35,260 nucleotides of DNA. It comes from Lentisphaerae bacterium ADurb.BinA184. Lineage in GTDB: Bacteria; Verrucomicrobiota; Lentisphaeria; Oligosphaerales; MVZH01. Location of the stretch: contig MVZH01000014.1 in assembly GCA_002068325.1 (NCBI GenBank), forward strand, positions 1-35,260, written 5' to 3'. A program made the position numbers and the translations under genes. The notes beneath the pieces are model-generated. The model was given only the letters and a program-made list of their open reading frames with translations. It did no database searches and was not told the DNA's origin. Below, in pieces: positions 8,171 through 15,767 of the stretch (positions within the stretch are counted from its first letter, which is position 1; each line of letters starts with the position of its first letter).

Positions 8171-9625
8171 TCACAGGCGTTCGACCGACAGTTCGCTGAG
8201 CCGGGCCTCGCCGCGGCCAGTGTAGGCGAAGGCGACGCCGCCCGAGATGGCGTAGCTGGGGGACGGTTCGCTGACGAACTCGAGCCGCCGCCAGCCGTCG
8301 CTCACCGGGGCGTCGGCGGCGAGGGTGGCGGTGGAGACGACCTCGCGGCGCGAGCTGTACATGGCCGGGCCGTTGTACCCGACAAGCGTGAATTCGAGCG
8401 ACACGGCGGCCGGTTCGTCGGCGCGCACCCAGGCAGAGACCCGGTGGCGGCTGTCTGGCGGGATCGGATTGCAGGCGTAGGAGGGGCCGAGGTGGTTGAA
8501 CCGCCAGGGTCCGGCGGCGGCGTTCGCGGTTGTCCGGATGACGAGGGCGCCGTGCCCGTCGGTGCGTCCGCCGTGGCGGTCCCAGGTGCATCCGGGGGCG
8601 GGGGTCCAGCCGTACTGGTCGGGGCAATCGAGGGCGGAGCGTTGGAAGGCGCAGACGGGTTCCTCGTAGATGGGGCGGTCGGCGCGGGCGCGTTCATCGG
8701 GTTCGATCTCGGCGTCGGGGGCGGCGCGATAGGCGGCGGGCGCCTCGTCGGCTTCGATCTCCTCGAACTGATAGCGCAGCACGACCTGCTGGCCCTGGCG
8801 GAAGAGCACGTCGGGGGCGGCGGGTTCGAGCATGGCGTACAGGTGCATGTCGTAGCCCCATTCGCAGATGTGATGGCTGGCCGGGGCGTCGAACAACGGC
8901 GTGAAGCGGACGTAGCGGCCGTCGGCCTTCTCGAAGAGGAAGGGCTGGCGGGGCGTCGTGCACGGGAGGGTGCGGTTGTAGAACTGCTGGACGCCGTTCA
9001 CGGTGCGGTTGAAGACCAGCCGGCGCAGGCCGCGGCGGAGCGTCGGCAGGATGACGGCGCGGTAGCGCTTGCGCCAGCCCTGGGTGTAGTGCTGTTCGCA
9101 GAGGATGGGCTCGGGCAGGCCGGTCCAGTCCTGGGTCATCGGCACTTGCGGCCCGACGCCGCCGGACAGCAACGGGTCGTCGAACTCGACCACGGCGTAG
9201 CGGTCGCCGGGCTGTTGCGGCATGGCGGTGAAGGCCAGGCCCTCGCCGCCGCGGATGTCCTGGCGGAAATCGAGCGTCACCGTGATGTCGCAGACGAAGC
9301 GTTGGCGGTCGGGGCGGTAGGTGATGCGGATGTCGCGGCGTTCGTGGACCAAGCGGTCGAGGTTGTCAATCACCTTGGCGGGCGTCAGGGTGACGCGGAC
9401 CGTGTGGGCGGATTCCTGGGCCATCTCGATGTGGCAGCGCAGCAGGCGGTGTCCGTAGAGGGCGGAGGGCAACAGGCCGATCATCTCGACGGGACCGTGC
9501 GGCCGCAACCGCAGGTTGCTGAGGAGGAAATTGCGGAACACGACGTGTTCCTGGACGAATTCGAGGACGGGGTCCGCCTCGAAACGGATCACGGACCGGC
9601 CGGGGGCCTGGTGGCAGCTGAACAC
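8171..9625 (-). CDS. Hypothetical protein with C-terminal jelly-roll-like domain
   Basis: The chosen start is the GTG at 9625, which follows AGGAG with 7 bases spacing (complement at 9632-9637) and gives 484 residues starting VFSCHQAPGRSVIRF. An upstream ATG at 9685 has no such site. I do not recognise the family of the first 330 residues, which are rich in beta-strands and aromatic residues. From about residue 340, RHRVSAWVRADEPAAVSLEF and DGWRRLEFVSEPSPSYAIS resemble the carbohydrate-binding jelly rolls (CBM4/9/22-like) of secreted hydrolases. No signal peptide is visible. It is the first gene of the minus-strand run and is divergent from gntR copy 1 with a 197-base shared upstream region, which makes it a likely target of that regulator. 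The role is unknown; carbohydrate handling is inferred from the neighbours. Confidence 0.65.
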   Translation of the reverse strand: MFSCHQAPGRSVIRFEADPVLEFVQEHVVFRNFLLSNLRLRPHGPVEMIGLLPSALYGHRLLRCHIEMAQESAHTVRVTLTPAKVIDNLDRLVHERRDIRITYRPDRQRFVCDITVTLDFRQDIRGGEGLAFTAMPQQPGDRYAVVEFDDPLLSGGVGPQVPMTQDWTGLPEPILCEQHYTQGWRKRYRAVILPTLRRGLRRLVFNRTVNGVQQFYNRTLPCTTPRQPFLFEKADGRYVRFTPLFDAPASHHICEWGYDMHLYAMLEPAAPDVLFRQGQQVVLRYQFEEIEADEAPAAYRAAPDAEIEPDERARADRPIYEEPVCAFQRSALDCPDQYGWTPAPGCTWDRHGGRTDGHGALVIRTTANAAAGPWRFNHLGPSYACNPIPPDSRHRVSAWVRADEPAAVSLEFTLVGYNGPAMYSSRREVVSTATLAADAPVSDGWRRLEFVSEPSPSYAISGGVAFAYTGRGEARLSELSVERL

Positions 9626-9822
9626 GGCGCATCTCCTGTGGTGGCGGCGGCACGCGGTGACCAGGGGATAAGGTAGCTGTCCCACGCCTGACTATCCACC
9701 TGTGCGGCGAGGCCCGCGCCCGGCGCCGCGGCGGGCGCTTGACGGACGGGGCTTCCGGTTGTATCTTCCCGGAGCATGGAAAAATAACTCCGCCAGGGTG
9801 CACGCCGAACCGGGAGCCGGCC
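9626..9822. promoter_or_regulatory. Divergent intergenic control region with gntR copy 1 promoter
   Basis: This 197-base gap separates the minus-strand operon from gntR copy 1. On the plus strand TTGACG (9739-9744) and TATCTT (9762-9767) are 17 bases apart and lie 56 bases before the ATG at 9823. They occupy the same place as the near-consensus promoters in front of the other two gntR-related starts. I see no convincing promoter for the minus-strand genes. Divergent layouts of this kind usually mean the regulator controls the neighbouring operon and itself; that is inference. Confidence 0.5.
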
Positions 9823-10902
9823 ATGACGCGGCGCCTGAAAACCGTTACGGACCGTCTGCGCCGGGACATTGTCTCGGGCCGCCTGGCGCCGGGGCAGCGG
9901 TTGCCGCGGCGCGACGAGTTGTCGCGGCGTTACGGCGTGCGGTCGGACACGGTTCAGGCGGCGGTGCGCTCGCTGGTGGACGAAGGGTTTGTGGTGGTGG
10001 GCGCCCGCCGGCACGGTTCGTTTGTCGCCGAGCGGCCGCCGCACCTGCATCGCTACAAGCTGCTTTTCCCCTATGATCCGGGCCATCGCGGCGAGTTCTG
10101 GCGGGTGTTGCGGCAGGCGGCGTTGCGGATGGGCCGGGAGGGCGGGCGCGAGTTCTCCTTCTTCTACGGGTTCGGGGGGCATCGCGGCATCGAGTCGTAC
10201 CGCAAGCTGGTCGAGGACGTGCGCGCCGAGCGGGTCGCCGGGCTGATCTTCGCCTCCGGGGGCGCCGAGTTCGAGGGCACCCCGATCCTCGATCAGCCGG
10301 GCATTCCCCGCGTGGCGGTGGCCGAGGCGTACGAGCTGCCGGGCATCCCCAAACTGAGCGTGGACTACGCCAGCTTCTTTGCCAAGGCCCTCGCCGCCCT
10401 TGCCGCCCAGGGGCGGCGGCGGATCGCGGTCCTCTTCGGCGCCGGGGCCAACGACACCGACAGCCCGCTGCAGCGGGCGTATGCGGCCGCCATGGCCAGG
10501 CACCGCCTGGCCGTGCATCCGCTGTGGACGCAGTTTGCGGACGTCTGGAGCCCGCTGTCGGCCCGGCGCATCGCGCACGTGCTGCTGCACGACGGGCAGC
10601 GCCTCCGGCCCGACGGGCTGATCGTGGCCGATGACAGCTTCCTGCCGGCCGCGACGCAGGGGATTGGCGACGCCGGGGTGCGAGTGCCGGGGGAGCTGAG
10701 CGTTGTGGCGCTGGCCAACTTCCCGGCCGGGGTGGCGGCGACGGTGCCGGTCACCCGCATCGGCTTCGACGTCGACGCGATGCTGGACACTCTGGCCGGC
10801 TGGATAGACCAACTGCGCGACGGCGGGCGGCCGCCGGAGTTCCGCAAAGTCCCGGCCCTCTCGGAAATCGAGTATCGCCAGGCGCGAGACGGAGACCGGT
10901 GA
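9823..10902 (+). CDS. GntR-family regulator with LacI-like effector domain (copy 1)
   Basis: The start is the ATG at 9823, preceded by GGGAG with 7 bases spacing, giving 359 residues. Residues 1-70 form a GntR-type winged helix: LRRDIVSGRLAPGQRLPRRD, then SDTVQAAVRSLVDEGFV and a VGARRHGSFV wing. From about 78 to the end is a periplasmic-binding-protein/LacI-like sugar-sensing domain (VAGLIFASGGAEF; RPDGLIVADDSFLPAATQG; VVALANFPAGVAATVPVTRI). This is the arrangement of AraR-like sugar-responsive repressors. It is clearly paralogous to the protein at 20537-21625 along its whole length; stretches such as VDYASFFAKAL and GIPRV are identical. It is transcribed away from a three-gene run that it probably controls. 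The effector is presumably a sugar or oligosaccharide. Confidence 0.9.
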   Translation: MTRRLKTVTDRLRRDIVSGRLAPGQRLPRRDELSRRYGVRSDTVQAAVRSLVDEGFVVVGARRHGSFVAERPPHLHRYKLLFPYDPGHRGEFWRVLRQAALRMGREGGREFSFFYGFGGHRGIESYRKLVEDVRAERVAGLIFASGGAEFEGTPILDQPGIPRVAVAEAYELPGIPKLSVDYASFFAKALAALAAQGRRRIAVLFGAGANDTDSPLQRAYAAAMARHRLAVHPLWTQFADVWSPLSARRIAHVLLHDGQRLRPDGLIVADDSFLPAATQGIGDAGVRVPGELSVVALANFPAGVAATVPVTRIGFDVDAMLDTLAGWIDQLRDGGRPPEFRKVPALSEIEYRQARDGDR

Positions 10903-10924
10903 GTTCGTGAATACAGAGCCGCGT

Positions 10925-11132
10925 GCAGAACCCCGGCATGAACGGCCGGGACAAAGCCCGGGCCTCCATCGGTCTCGACAAGGACTCCTGTGTGTCGGGC
11001 TGGAGGGACGGCCTCTGTGCCGTCCGGGTCACATCCCATGAACTGTATTTCTGGACACGACCTGGCGGACACGGAGGTCCGCCCTCCATTACGCGGGGCG
11101 GTTGTCGCCCGCGGGAGTTCTGCAAGCGCCTC
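10925..11132. repeat. Composite hairpin repeat block, copy 1
   Basis: This block fills most of the 309-base gap between gntR copy 1 and the PEP-CTERM gene; I see no gene in the gap. It holds three hairpins: a GGCCGGG.../...CCCGGGCC arm pair (10944-10964), GGACGGC-CTCTGT-GCCGTCC (11006-11025) and GGCGGAC-ACGGAG-GTCCGCC (11064-11083). It ends with a motif reading GAGTTCTGCAAGCGCCTC. The whole block is the reverse complement of 20181-20392, with the three hairpins in mirror order and the outer GCAGAACCCCGGCATGA motif conserved. No T-tract follows the hairpins, so ordinary terminators are unlikely. Confidence 0.8.
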
Positions 11133-11211
11133 TACAGCGATGATTGCGCAGAGATGCACAAGGCCAATCCCGGCCTCGGCAAGCGGCCCGCAACCTACGG
11201 AGGACACGACC

Positions 11212-12444
11212 ATGGTTCGGAATGGCAGTCTCGGTCTCTTCACCATCGGCAGAGCCTTGGGGGGCGGCGCCATCGCCCTGGCGCTGGCCGGGGGGCTGGC
11301 GGCACGCGGTGCCTACCTGTCCACCTTCACGACGCCCTTCAAAGACGGGGGTTTTGAGAACGGTACGGACTGGTCGTACTCCTCCGGGGCGTCGCGGGTG
11401 TCCGGCCAGGGGGTCGGTGGGAGCTACGCGGCGGTGCTGCCGGGGGGCGGAACCAACTGCGAGATGCGCGACACGCTCGCCAGCCCCTGGAACTTCCGCT
11501 GGAATGCGCCGCTGGAAGGCGACGGCGTCAACGCCCGCCCGGGGACTCTGTACGAGTACTCCTACCAGGCACGTCTAGGCGCGGCGGGCAGCGTGACGCT
11601 TGTCCATTTCCTCAGCTCGAATGGCACGCATGGCTACAGTCAGCACGAGTACCAGTACAGCGTCTTGACGAACACCAGTTTCCAGACGGTCGATGTGGCC
11701 GGGCTGCGCTCGCGCGGGGGGTCGGCATGGGACAGCTCGCTGTCCCTGCGCTTGTACACCAGCCCGGCTGTCGACCTCTTTCTCGATGACTTCACCGGCG
11801 TGACGTGGTATCGTCCGGAGATGGCGGTCTCCGACGTCTCCCCGATCGCCTTCGGTACCGTCACCAAGGACACGCAGGTTGACGCTCCGACGCGGACGGT
11901 CTCCAACAGCCAGGCGGCCGTCGCCAGCGACCGCGGCACCGACCGGGTGTCGGTCCTCTACGGGGCGGCGGGCCTGCACGACATCGGCGTACCTCCCGAA
12001 GGCTGGAACTTGGAGACCGACGACGTCGGCGCCATCATCATCAACGACGCGGCAGGCGTATTTTGCTTCGTGACCTCCCATCCGGGGGACGACAACACGG
12101 AGGTGCGGCTGGTGGGCGCCGACGGCAACGTCGGGCTGCTGGGAGGGTTGACGCCGGAGTCGGAGGATCTCACCGTGCGTCTCCTGCCGGTGGCGACGGC
12201 CGGCGCCTACACGGCCACGTTGCGTCTCGTGACCCAGGCCTACTACGCCGGCGCCACGTTGTCAACCGGACAGGCCGGCGAGCCCTTCAGCGGCCTCTAC
12301 TACCTCGATATCCCGATCAGCGCCGAAGTCGTTCCGGAGCCGGCGTCGCTGAGCCTGTTGGCGCTGGCCGGGCTGGCGGCCCTGAAGCGTCGCGGCCGGC
12401 GGGCGCCGGCACCCGTTCAACCTGGCCAGGGAGGCGCGGAGTGA
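11212..12444 (+). CDS. PEP-CTERM secreted protein (copy 1)
   Basis: The start is the ATG at 11212, with GGAGG 8 bases upstream, giving 410 residues. An N-terminal signal segment (ALGGGAIALALAGGLAARGAY) is followed by a beta-rich extracellular domain (FKDGGFENGTDWSYSSGASRV; LYTSPAVDLFLDDFTGV) of the jelly-roll type often seen in PEP-CTERM proteins. The sorting tail begins near residue 374: VPEPASLSLLALAGLAALK followed by RRGRR, that is, the PEP motif, a transmembrane helix and a basic cluster. PEP-CTERM proteins are cleaved and anchored or exported by exosortase; no exosortase gene is in this window. A tail of about 13 residues follows the basic cluster, longer than usual. The stop overlaps the GTG start of the next gene (GTGA), so the two are probably translationally coupled. 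The function is unknown, presumably surface or matrix attachment. Confidence 0.85.
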   Translation: MVRNGSLGLFTIGRALGGGAIALALAGGLAARGAYLSTFTTPFKDGGFENGTDWSYSSGASRVSGQGVGGSYAAVLPGGGTNCEMRDTLASPWNFRWNAPLEGDGVNARPGTLYEYSYQARLGAAGSVTLVHFLSSNGTHGYSQHEYQYSVLTNTSFQTVDVAGLRSRGGSAWDSSLSLRLYTSPAVDLFLDDFTGVTWYRPEMAVSDVSPIAFGTVTKDTQVDAPTRTVSNSQAAVASDRGTDRVSVLYGAAGLHDIGVPPEGWNLETDDVGAIIINDAAGVFCFVTSHPGDDNTEVRLVGADGNVGLLGGLTPESEDLTVRLLPVATAGAYTATLRLVTQAYYAGATLSTGQAGEPFSGLYYLDIPISAEVVPEPASLSLLALAGLAALKRRGRRAPAPVQPGQGGAE

Positions 12445-14855
12445 ACGCTGCCAAGGGACTTCTGAGCCTGGGCGTTGCGGCGCTGGCGGCGCTGGCCACC
12501 CCGGCGCGGGCCGCCATCACGCCCACCGAGCGCGGGGCGGTGGCCGAGACCGGGCGCTACCGCTGCGAATTCCGCAACGGCGTGCTGGTCAGCCTCTACA
12601 ACCAGCTGACCCAGGAGGAGTATCTCGACACGGCTGCGGACCTCGCAAAGACCGTCCCGCACCTGCCCTCGGGGCTGGGCACGCAGGACGGCGAGCCGGC
12701 GCGCGAGGCAGCCGAGAAACTCTACCATTGGCCGTGGTGGGAACACCCCAACGACCTGCATCTGCCCAACCAGCACTGGGCGGACAGCCAGTCAGGGTTG
12801 AAGGTTGAGGGTGAAGGGGGGAAGGCGGCGTTGACGTACACGAACCTGACGGATGGGAAGGCGCGGTTCCCGGATGAGACGTTCACGCTGACCCTTGAGA
12901 TTGACGCCGACACCGGCGACCTGCTGGTGAGCCCGTCGGGCCGGTCGCCGCAGCCGGGCGCCTACGCGGCGAACCTGACCCTGGCGCCGCTGGCGCCGAC
13001 GGTCACCGTCGAGGCGCCGATCACCGACGGGTTGCGCCTCACCCGGCAGAACACCGGCCAGGTGTTGTGGGTCAACCAGTGGCCCGACTACTGGCAGTAC
13101 GGGTTCGTGGCCTTGAACGGATGGAAGCGGGGGGCATTCGGGATCTGGACGGAGGACCGGCAGCTGCGGTACTACAAACACCTCTTCTACCTCAACAACG
13201 GCGAGGGGCTGAGCGTCAGCTTCTCCCTGATGAACGTGCCGCCCTTCGAGGGTCAGACGGACGCGCTCCCGGCGCTGCCGTGGCGGATTCAGGCCTTTGA
13301 CCTGGGGTGGGCGCAGGCGGCGGAGCGTTACCGGCAGTGGCGCGACGCCAACGTGACGCTGGCGCCGCGGCCGGAGGTCGCGCAGCGGATTTCGTTCATC
13401 GCCTCGCTGGCCGGGCCGCAGGAGCAGTGGTTGAAGTGGTTCCTGCGCTATGTCGAGCCGCATCAGGGCCGGGCGATGGCTTTCCTGGCCTCGGTGCGGG
13501 CGCAGCCCTTTGACCGCAACCACGCCGACAACACGCCCGTGGCCTCGTTCAAGGAGGACACCGCGCGCTGGCGCGCGGCCGGCACCTATGGCATGGCCTA
13601 CCTGCAGCCGATGATCCTGTGGGGGCCCTTCCCGCCCGAGGAGAAGATGGTCAACCCCGAGCGCGAGAAGCTGGCGCGGGCGCTGCACGCCGAGGCCGAC
13701 ACGCGGTTGGTGTTCCAGAAAGATCCGGAGACCCGCGTGCCCTACATTGACCAGCACCACCTCGGGCATCCCGGCTGGCAGCGCTGGTTCCTGGACTGGG
13801 TCACGGAGTGGTGTCACGACTACGGTGCCCAAGGCATCTACCACGACCAGAGCTACCACGCGCCCATTGACCGTCGCGGGCTGGCCGTCGGCGGCATGAC
13901 CTCCCCCGAGGGCATGGCCGACTACTTCCGCAAGGCCGCGGCCGAGAATCCGGGCACCTTTCACGGCACCGAGATGGTGACCGAGCCGAACGCCGTGGCG
14001 GTCGCCAACGCCATCGGCAGCGGCTACCACTGGGGCACCGCCCCGAACATGCGCCTGGCACGGGTGTACGACTCCAGCCCCGTGACCGCGGCCCTGGCCT
14101 GGCCGCACACCGTGCTGTGGTCGTTCGTGCGGTTGCGCGGCGACTCGACGTGGGACCTGCGCGAGCGCCGCATGCAGGAGGCGCGCGGCCAGATCGCCGG
14201 CGCCATTGACGGGCCGTTCGACTACAACGTTGACGCCACGTGGTGGCCGGCGCTGTGCAACACGCCCTGGCACGACCGCACCCGCGACGTCACCTTTCTC
14301 GAATACGGCCTGCGCCCGTACTACCCGCCGGACTACAGCCGCGACGTGCTCAGCTACTTCCGCGGCGCTCAGGGCGAGGAGTTCCGCTATGAGAGGACGC
14401 CGTGGGGATCGCGCTTCGTGCAGATTCAGGCGGATGGCCGGCGGCGGATGCTCTACGGGGTCGCCACCGGCGTGCAGGCGGTTGCCCTCGATGGCGCCGG
14501 CATCGCCGGGTGGCTGGTCTACAACGAGGACGACGCGGGCCACACCTGGAACCGCACCGGGCCGTCGGGGCTGGATCCTGACCGCTGGTACGTGCTCGAT
14601 CCGACCGTGAAGCGCCCGCCGGTCTGGTTCTCGACCGTACAGGGCTACGGGCCCAGTTTCTACGAGGCGTACGCCGCCGACAGCGGGTACAACGACTACA
14701 TGGCGTTCCTCAAGTTGCGGACCCTCGCAAAGCTCTCGGCGGTCACCGGCTGGGAGCAGCTCGTGCTGCATAGTCCCCGCCGGCCGCGGTCTACGTCAAC
14801 GGCGGGAGGGTCGAGGTCAAGCCGAAGGAAGGCGTCGCCGGGCAGTACCCGCTGA
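12441..14855 (+). CDS. DUF6259-like secreted glycosidase-like protein, main part (frameshifted gene)
   Basis: The start is GTG at 12441, overlapping the previous stop, with GAGG 6-9 bases upstream. It opens a signal peptide (NAAKGLLSLGVAALAALATPARA). Residues 30-330 are beta-sandwich-like and the centre is a TIM-barrel-like region resembling DUF6259 proteins. Candidate acidic residues are in GAQGIYHDQSYHAP and FHGTEMVTEPNAVA, placed as the two acids of a retaining-type glycosidase; that role is inferred. After QLVLH (about residue 777) the protein turns into arginine/serine-rich shadow sequence and stops at 14855. The real continuation, PAAVYVNGGRVEVKPKEG, is in the -1 frame and continues to 15457. 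One base lost from the CCCC run at 14775-14778 would explain this. The restored protein would be about 1005 residues. Either a recent mutation or a sequencing error is possible. Confidence 0.8.
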   Translation: MNAAKGLLSLGVAALAALATPARAAITPTERGAVAETGRYRCEFRNGVLVSLYNQLTQEEYLDTAADLAKTVPHLPSGLGTQDGEPAREAAEKLYHWPWWEHPNDLHLPNQHWADSQSGLKVEGEGGKAALTYTNLTDGKARFPDETFTLTLEIDADTGDLLVSPSGRSPQPGAYAANLTLAPLAPTVTVEAPITDGLRLTRQNTGQVLWVNQWPDYWQYGFVALNGWKRGAFGIWTEDRQLRYYKHLFYLNNGEGLSVSFSLMNVPPFEGQTDALPALPWRIQAFDLGWAQAAERYRQWRDANVTLAPRPEVAQRISFIASLAGPQEQWLKWFLRYVEPHQGRAMAFLASVRAQPFDRNHADNTPVASFKEDTARWRAAGTYGMAYLQPMILWGPFPPEEKMVNPEREKLARALHAEADTRLVFQKDPETRVPYIDQHHLGHPGWQRWFLDWVTEWCHDYGAQGIYHDQSYHAPIDRRGLAVGGMTSPEGMADYFRKAAAENPGTFHGTEMVTEPNAVAVANAIGSGYHWGTAPNMRLARVYDSSPVTAALAWPHTVLWSFVRLRGDSTWDLRERRMQEARGQIAGAIDGPFDYNVDATWWPALCNTPWHDRTRDVTFLEYGLRPYYPPDYSRDVLSYFRGAQGEEFRYERTPWGSRFVQIQADGRRRMLYGVATGVQAVALDGAGIAGWLVYNEDDAGHTWNRTGPSGLDPDRWYVLDPTVKRPPVWFSTVQGYGPSFYEAYAADSGYNDYMAFLKLRTLAKLSAVTGWEQLVLHSPRRPRSTSTAGGSRSSRRKASPGSTR

Positions 14856-15457
14856 GTGTGCGGGCGCCGGCCGACATTGTGGTGATTGTGAAGCCGCCGC
14901 CGGCGGCGCTGGCCGACCTGCACGAGGCCGCCCTGCTGCGCGTCACGGAAGCCGAGAACCCGGTGGACTACTACCGGCCGGAGAAGATCAGCGGTCAGGC
15001 GGACGGCGGTATGGATGAGGCGGAGCGACCGGTGCTGCAGGATGCCGCGGTGTCGCCGTTCGGCTTCAACTTCGGCGGCCGCAAGCACCTGTACGTGCCG
15101 GTGGCGGCCCCGGCCGGCGGCAAGGGCGGGGTGTTGCGTGTGCACCTGCCGCTGATCGAGCAGCACGGCCAGAAATGGAACCACCGCATCGAAGCCGTCG
15201 AGGTCAACGGCCAGCCGGTGGCCGCCGGCCACGGCACCCGGCGGAAGACGGCTGCCGAGGACAAAGGCGCGACGGAGCCGGGCAACGCCGCCGCGCCGGC
15301 AAGCCTGGCGATCCCCGACGTGATTGACATCCCGCTGGCCGCCGGCGAAATCAAGCTGCTCGGCGTGCGCACCCAGCCGCTGGTGGGCAAGAGCTACCAC
15401 GACTTCCAGAAGGTGACCACGAGACTGGCCGTCGAGTGGATCGAGGCCGGCGAGTAG
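14774..15457 (+). pseudogene. DUF6259-like protein, C-terminal part after the frameshift
   Basis: This frame opens after a TAG at 14771-14773 and continues the domain of the preceding gene: AVYVNGGRVEVKPKEG, then YPLSVRAPADIVVIVKPP and a beta-sandwich to the end (LLGVRTQPLVGKSYHDFQKV). A GTG at 14858 is the only start-like codon near its beginning and has no good ribosome-binding site, so independent translation is unlikely. The sequence is otherwise intact, with no further stops, which fits a very recent single-base deletion or an assembly error better than an old pseudogene. Confidence 0.7.
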
Positions 15458-15522
15458 CGCGCCGCGCCTCGGGGGGGGGTGGCCGGGGCTTCCGACGGTT
15501 TGCGGCTCTCTGCATGCGTGCA

Positions 15523-15732
15523 GGGCTTGACAAGTGCCCGCCGCATCTTATACTTCCTGGCATATGATGTTGTCGTCCAGCCTTTCCCGGCATCCGGCTG
15601 GAGGGTTATGGATGGGATCGCTTCCGGAGCGGATGGCCAGGCCGTTGCGGCAGGACACCGTGTCGGGTCGCCTGCCGCCGGGGGCGCGGTTGCCGAACCG
15701 CGACGAGTTGTGCCAGCGCGACGACGCCAGCC
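15523..15732 (+). repeat. Copied gntR promoter, leader and first 40 codons
   Basis: This 210-base segment is a diverged copy of 20448-20657 and ends abruptly on both sides. It contains a near-consensus promoter, TTGACA (15527-15532) and TATACT (15549-15554) with 16 bases between, followed by GCATATGATGT and CGTCCAGCCTTTCCCGG, both also present before gntR copy 2. Across the 40 shared codons 109 of 120 bases match, and all nine changed codons alter the amino acid. It places a gntR-type promoter and possible operator directly in front of a large secreted protein gene. Confidence 0.85.
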
Positions 15733-15767
15733 AAGTCGAGTCGGTTCAACGGAAAAGGAGCCAGTGA
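15612..15767 (+). pseudogene. Truncated gntR remnant, 51 codons, possible leader cistron
   Basis: An ATG at 15612 with GGAGG 7 bases upstream opens a 51-residue frame. Residues 1-40 copy the start of gntR copy 2 (LRQDTVSGRLPPGARLPNRD against LRQDIVSGRLPPGARLPNRG). After DDAS the similarity stops, and ESVQRKRSQ runs to a TGA at 15765-15767 whose last base is the A of the next gene's ATG (TGATG). It has lost the recognition helix and the sugar-binding domain, so it cannot work as a GntR regulator. It still has a ribosome-binding site and a coupled stop/start, so it may be translated and couple translation of the downstream gene. It is either a decayed regulator or a promoter-capture event. Confidence 0.75.

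Noticed and set aside
8139..8627. Longer N-terminus of the FAD oxidoreductase
   Set aside because: The extra 163 residues are arginine/proline-rich shadow of the upstream gene, while a good ribosome-binding site precedes 8138.
11006..11083. The hairpins of the inverted blocks as Rho-independent terminators
   Set aside because: No T-run follows any of them, several stand in one gap, and copy 2 lies upstream of a promoter.
10923..11357. Open frames across the first hairpin block
   Set aside because: They are produced by the GC-rich repeats; the mirror-image copy at 20181-20392 yields different frames, so coding is not conserved.
12792..14771. Long minus-strand open frame opposite the DUF6259-like gene
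   Set aside because: Its composition is that of a GC-rich shadow, with no motif or start signal; the plus strand has a signal peptide and family motifs.
14771..14790. Programmed -1 frameshifting at the CCCC run
   Set aside because: There is no X-XXY-YYZ slippery heptamer and no clear pseudoknot; a one-base deletion is simpler.
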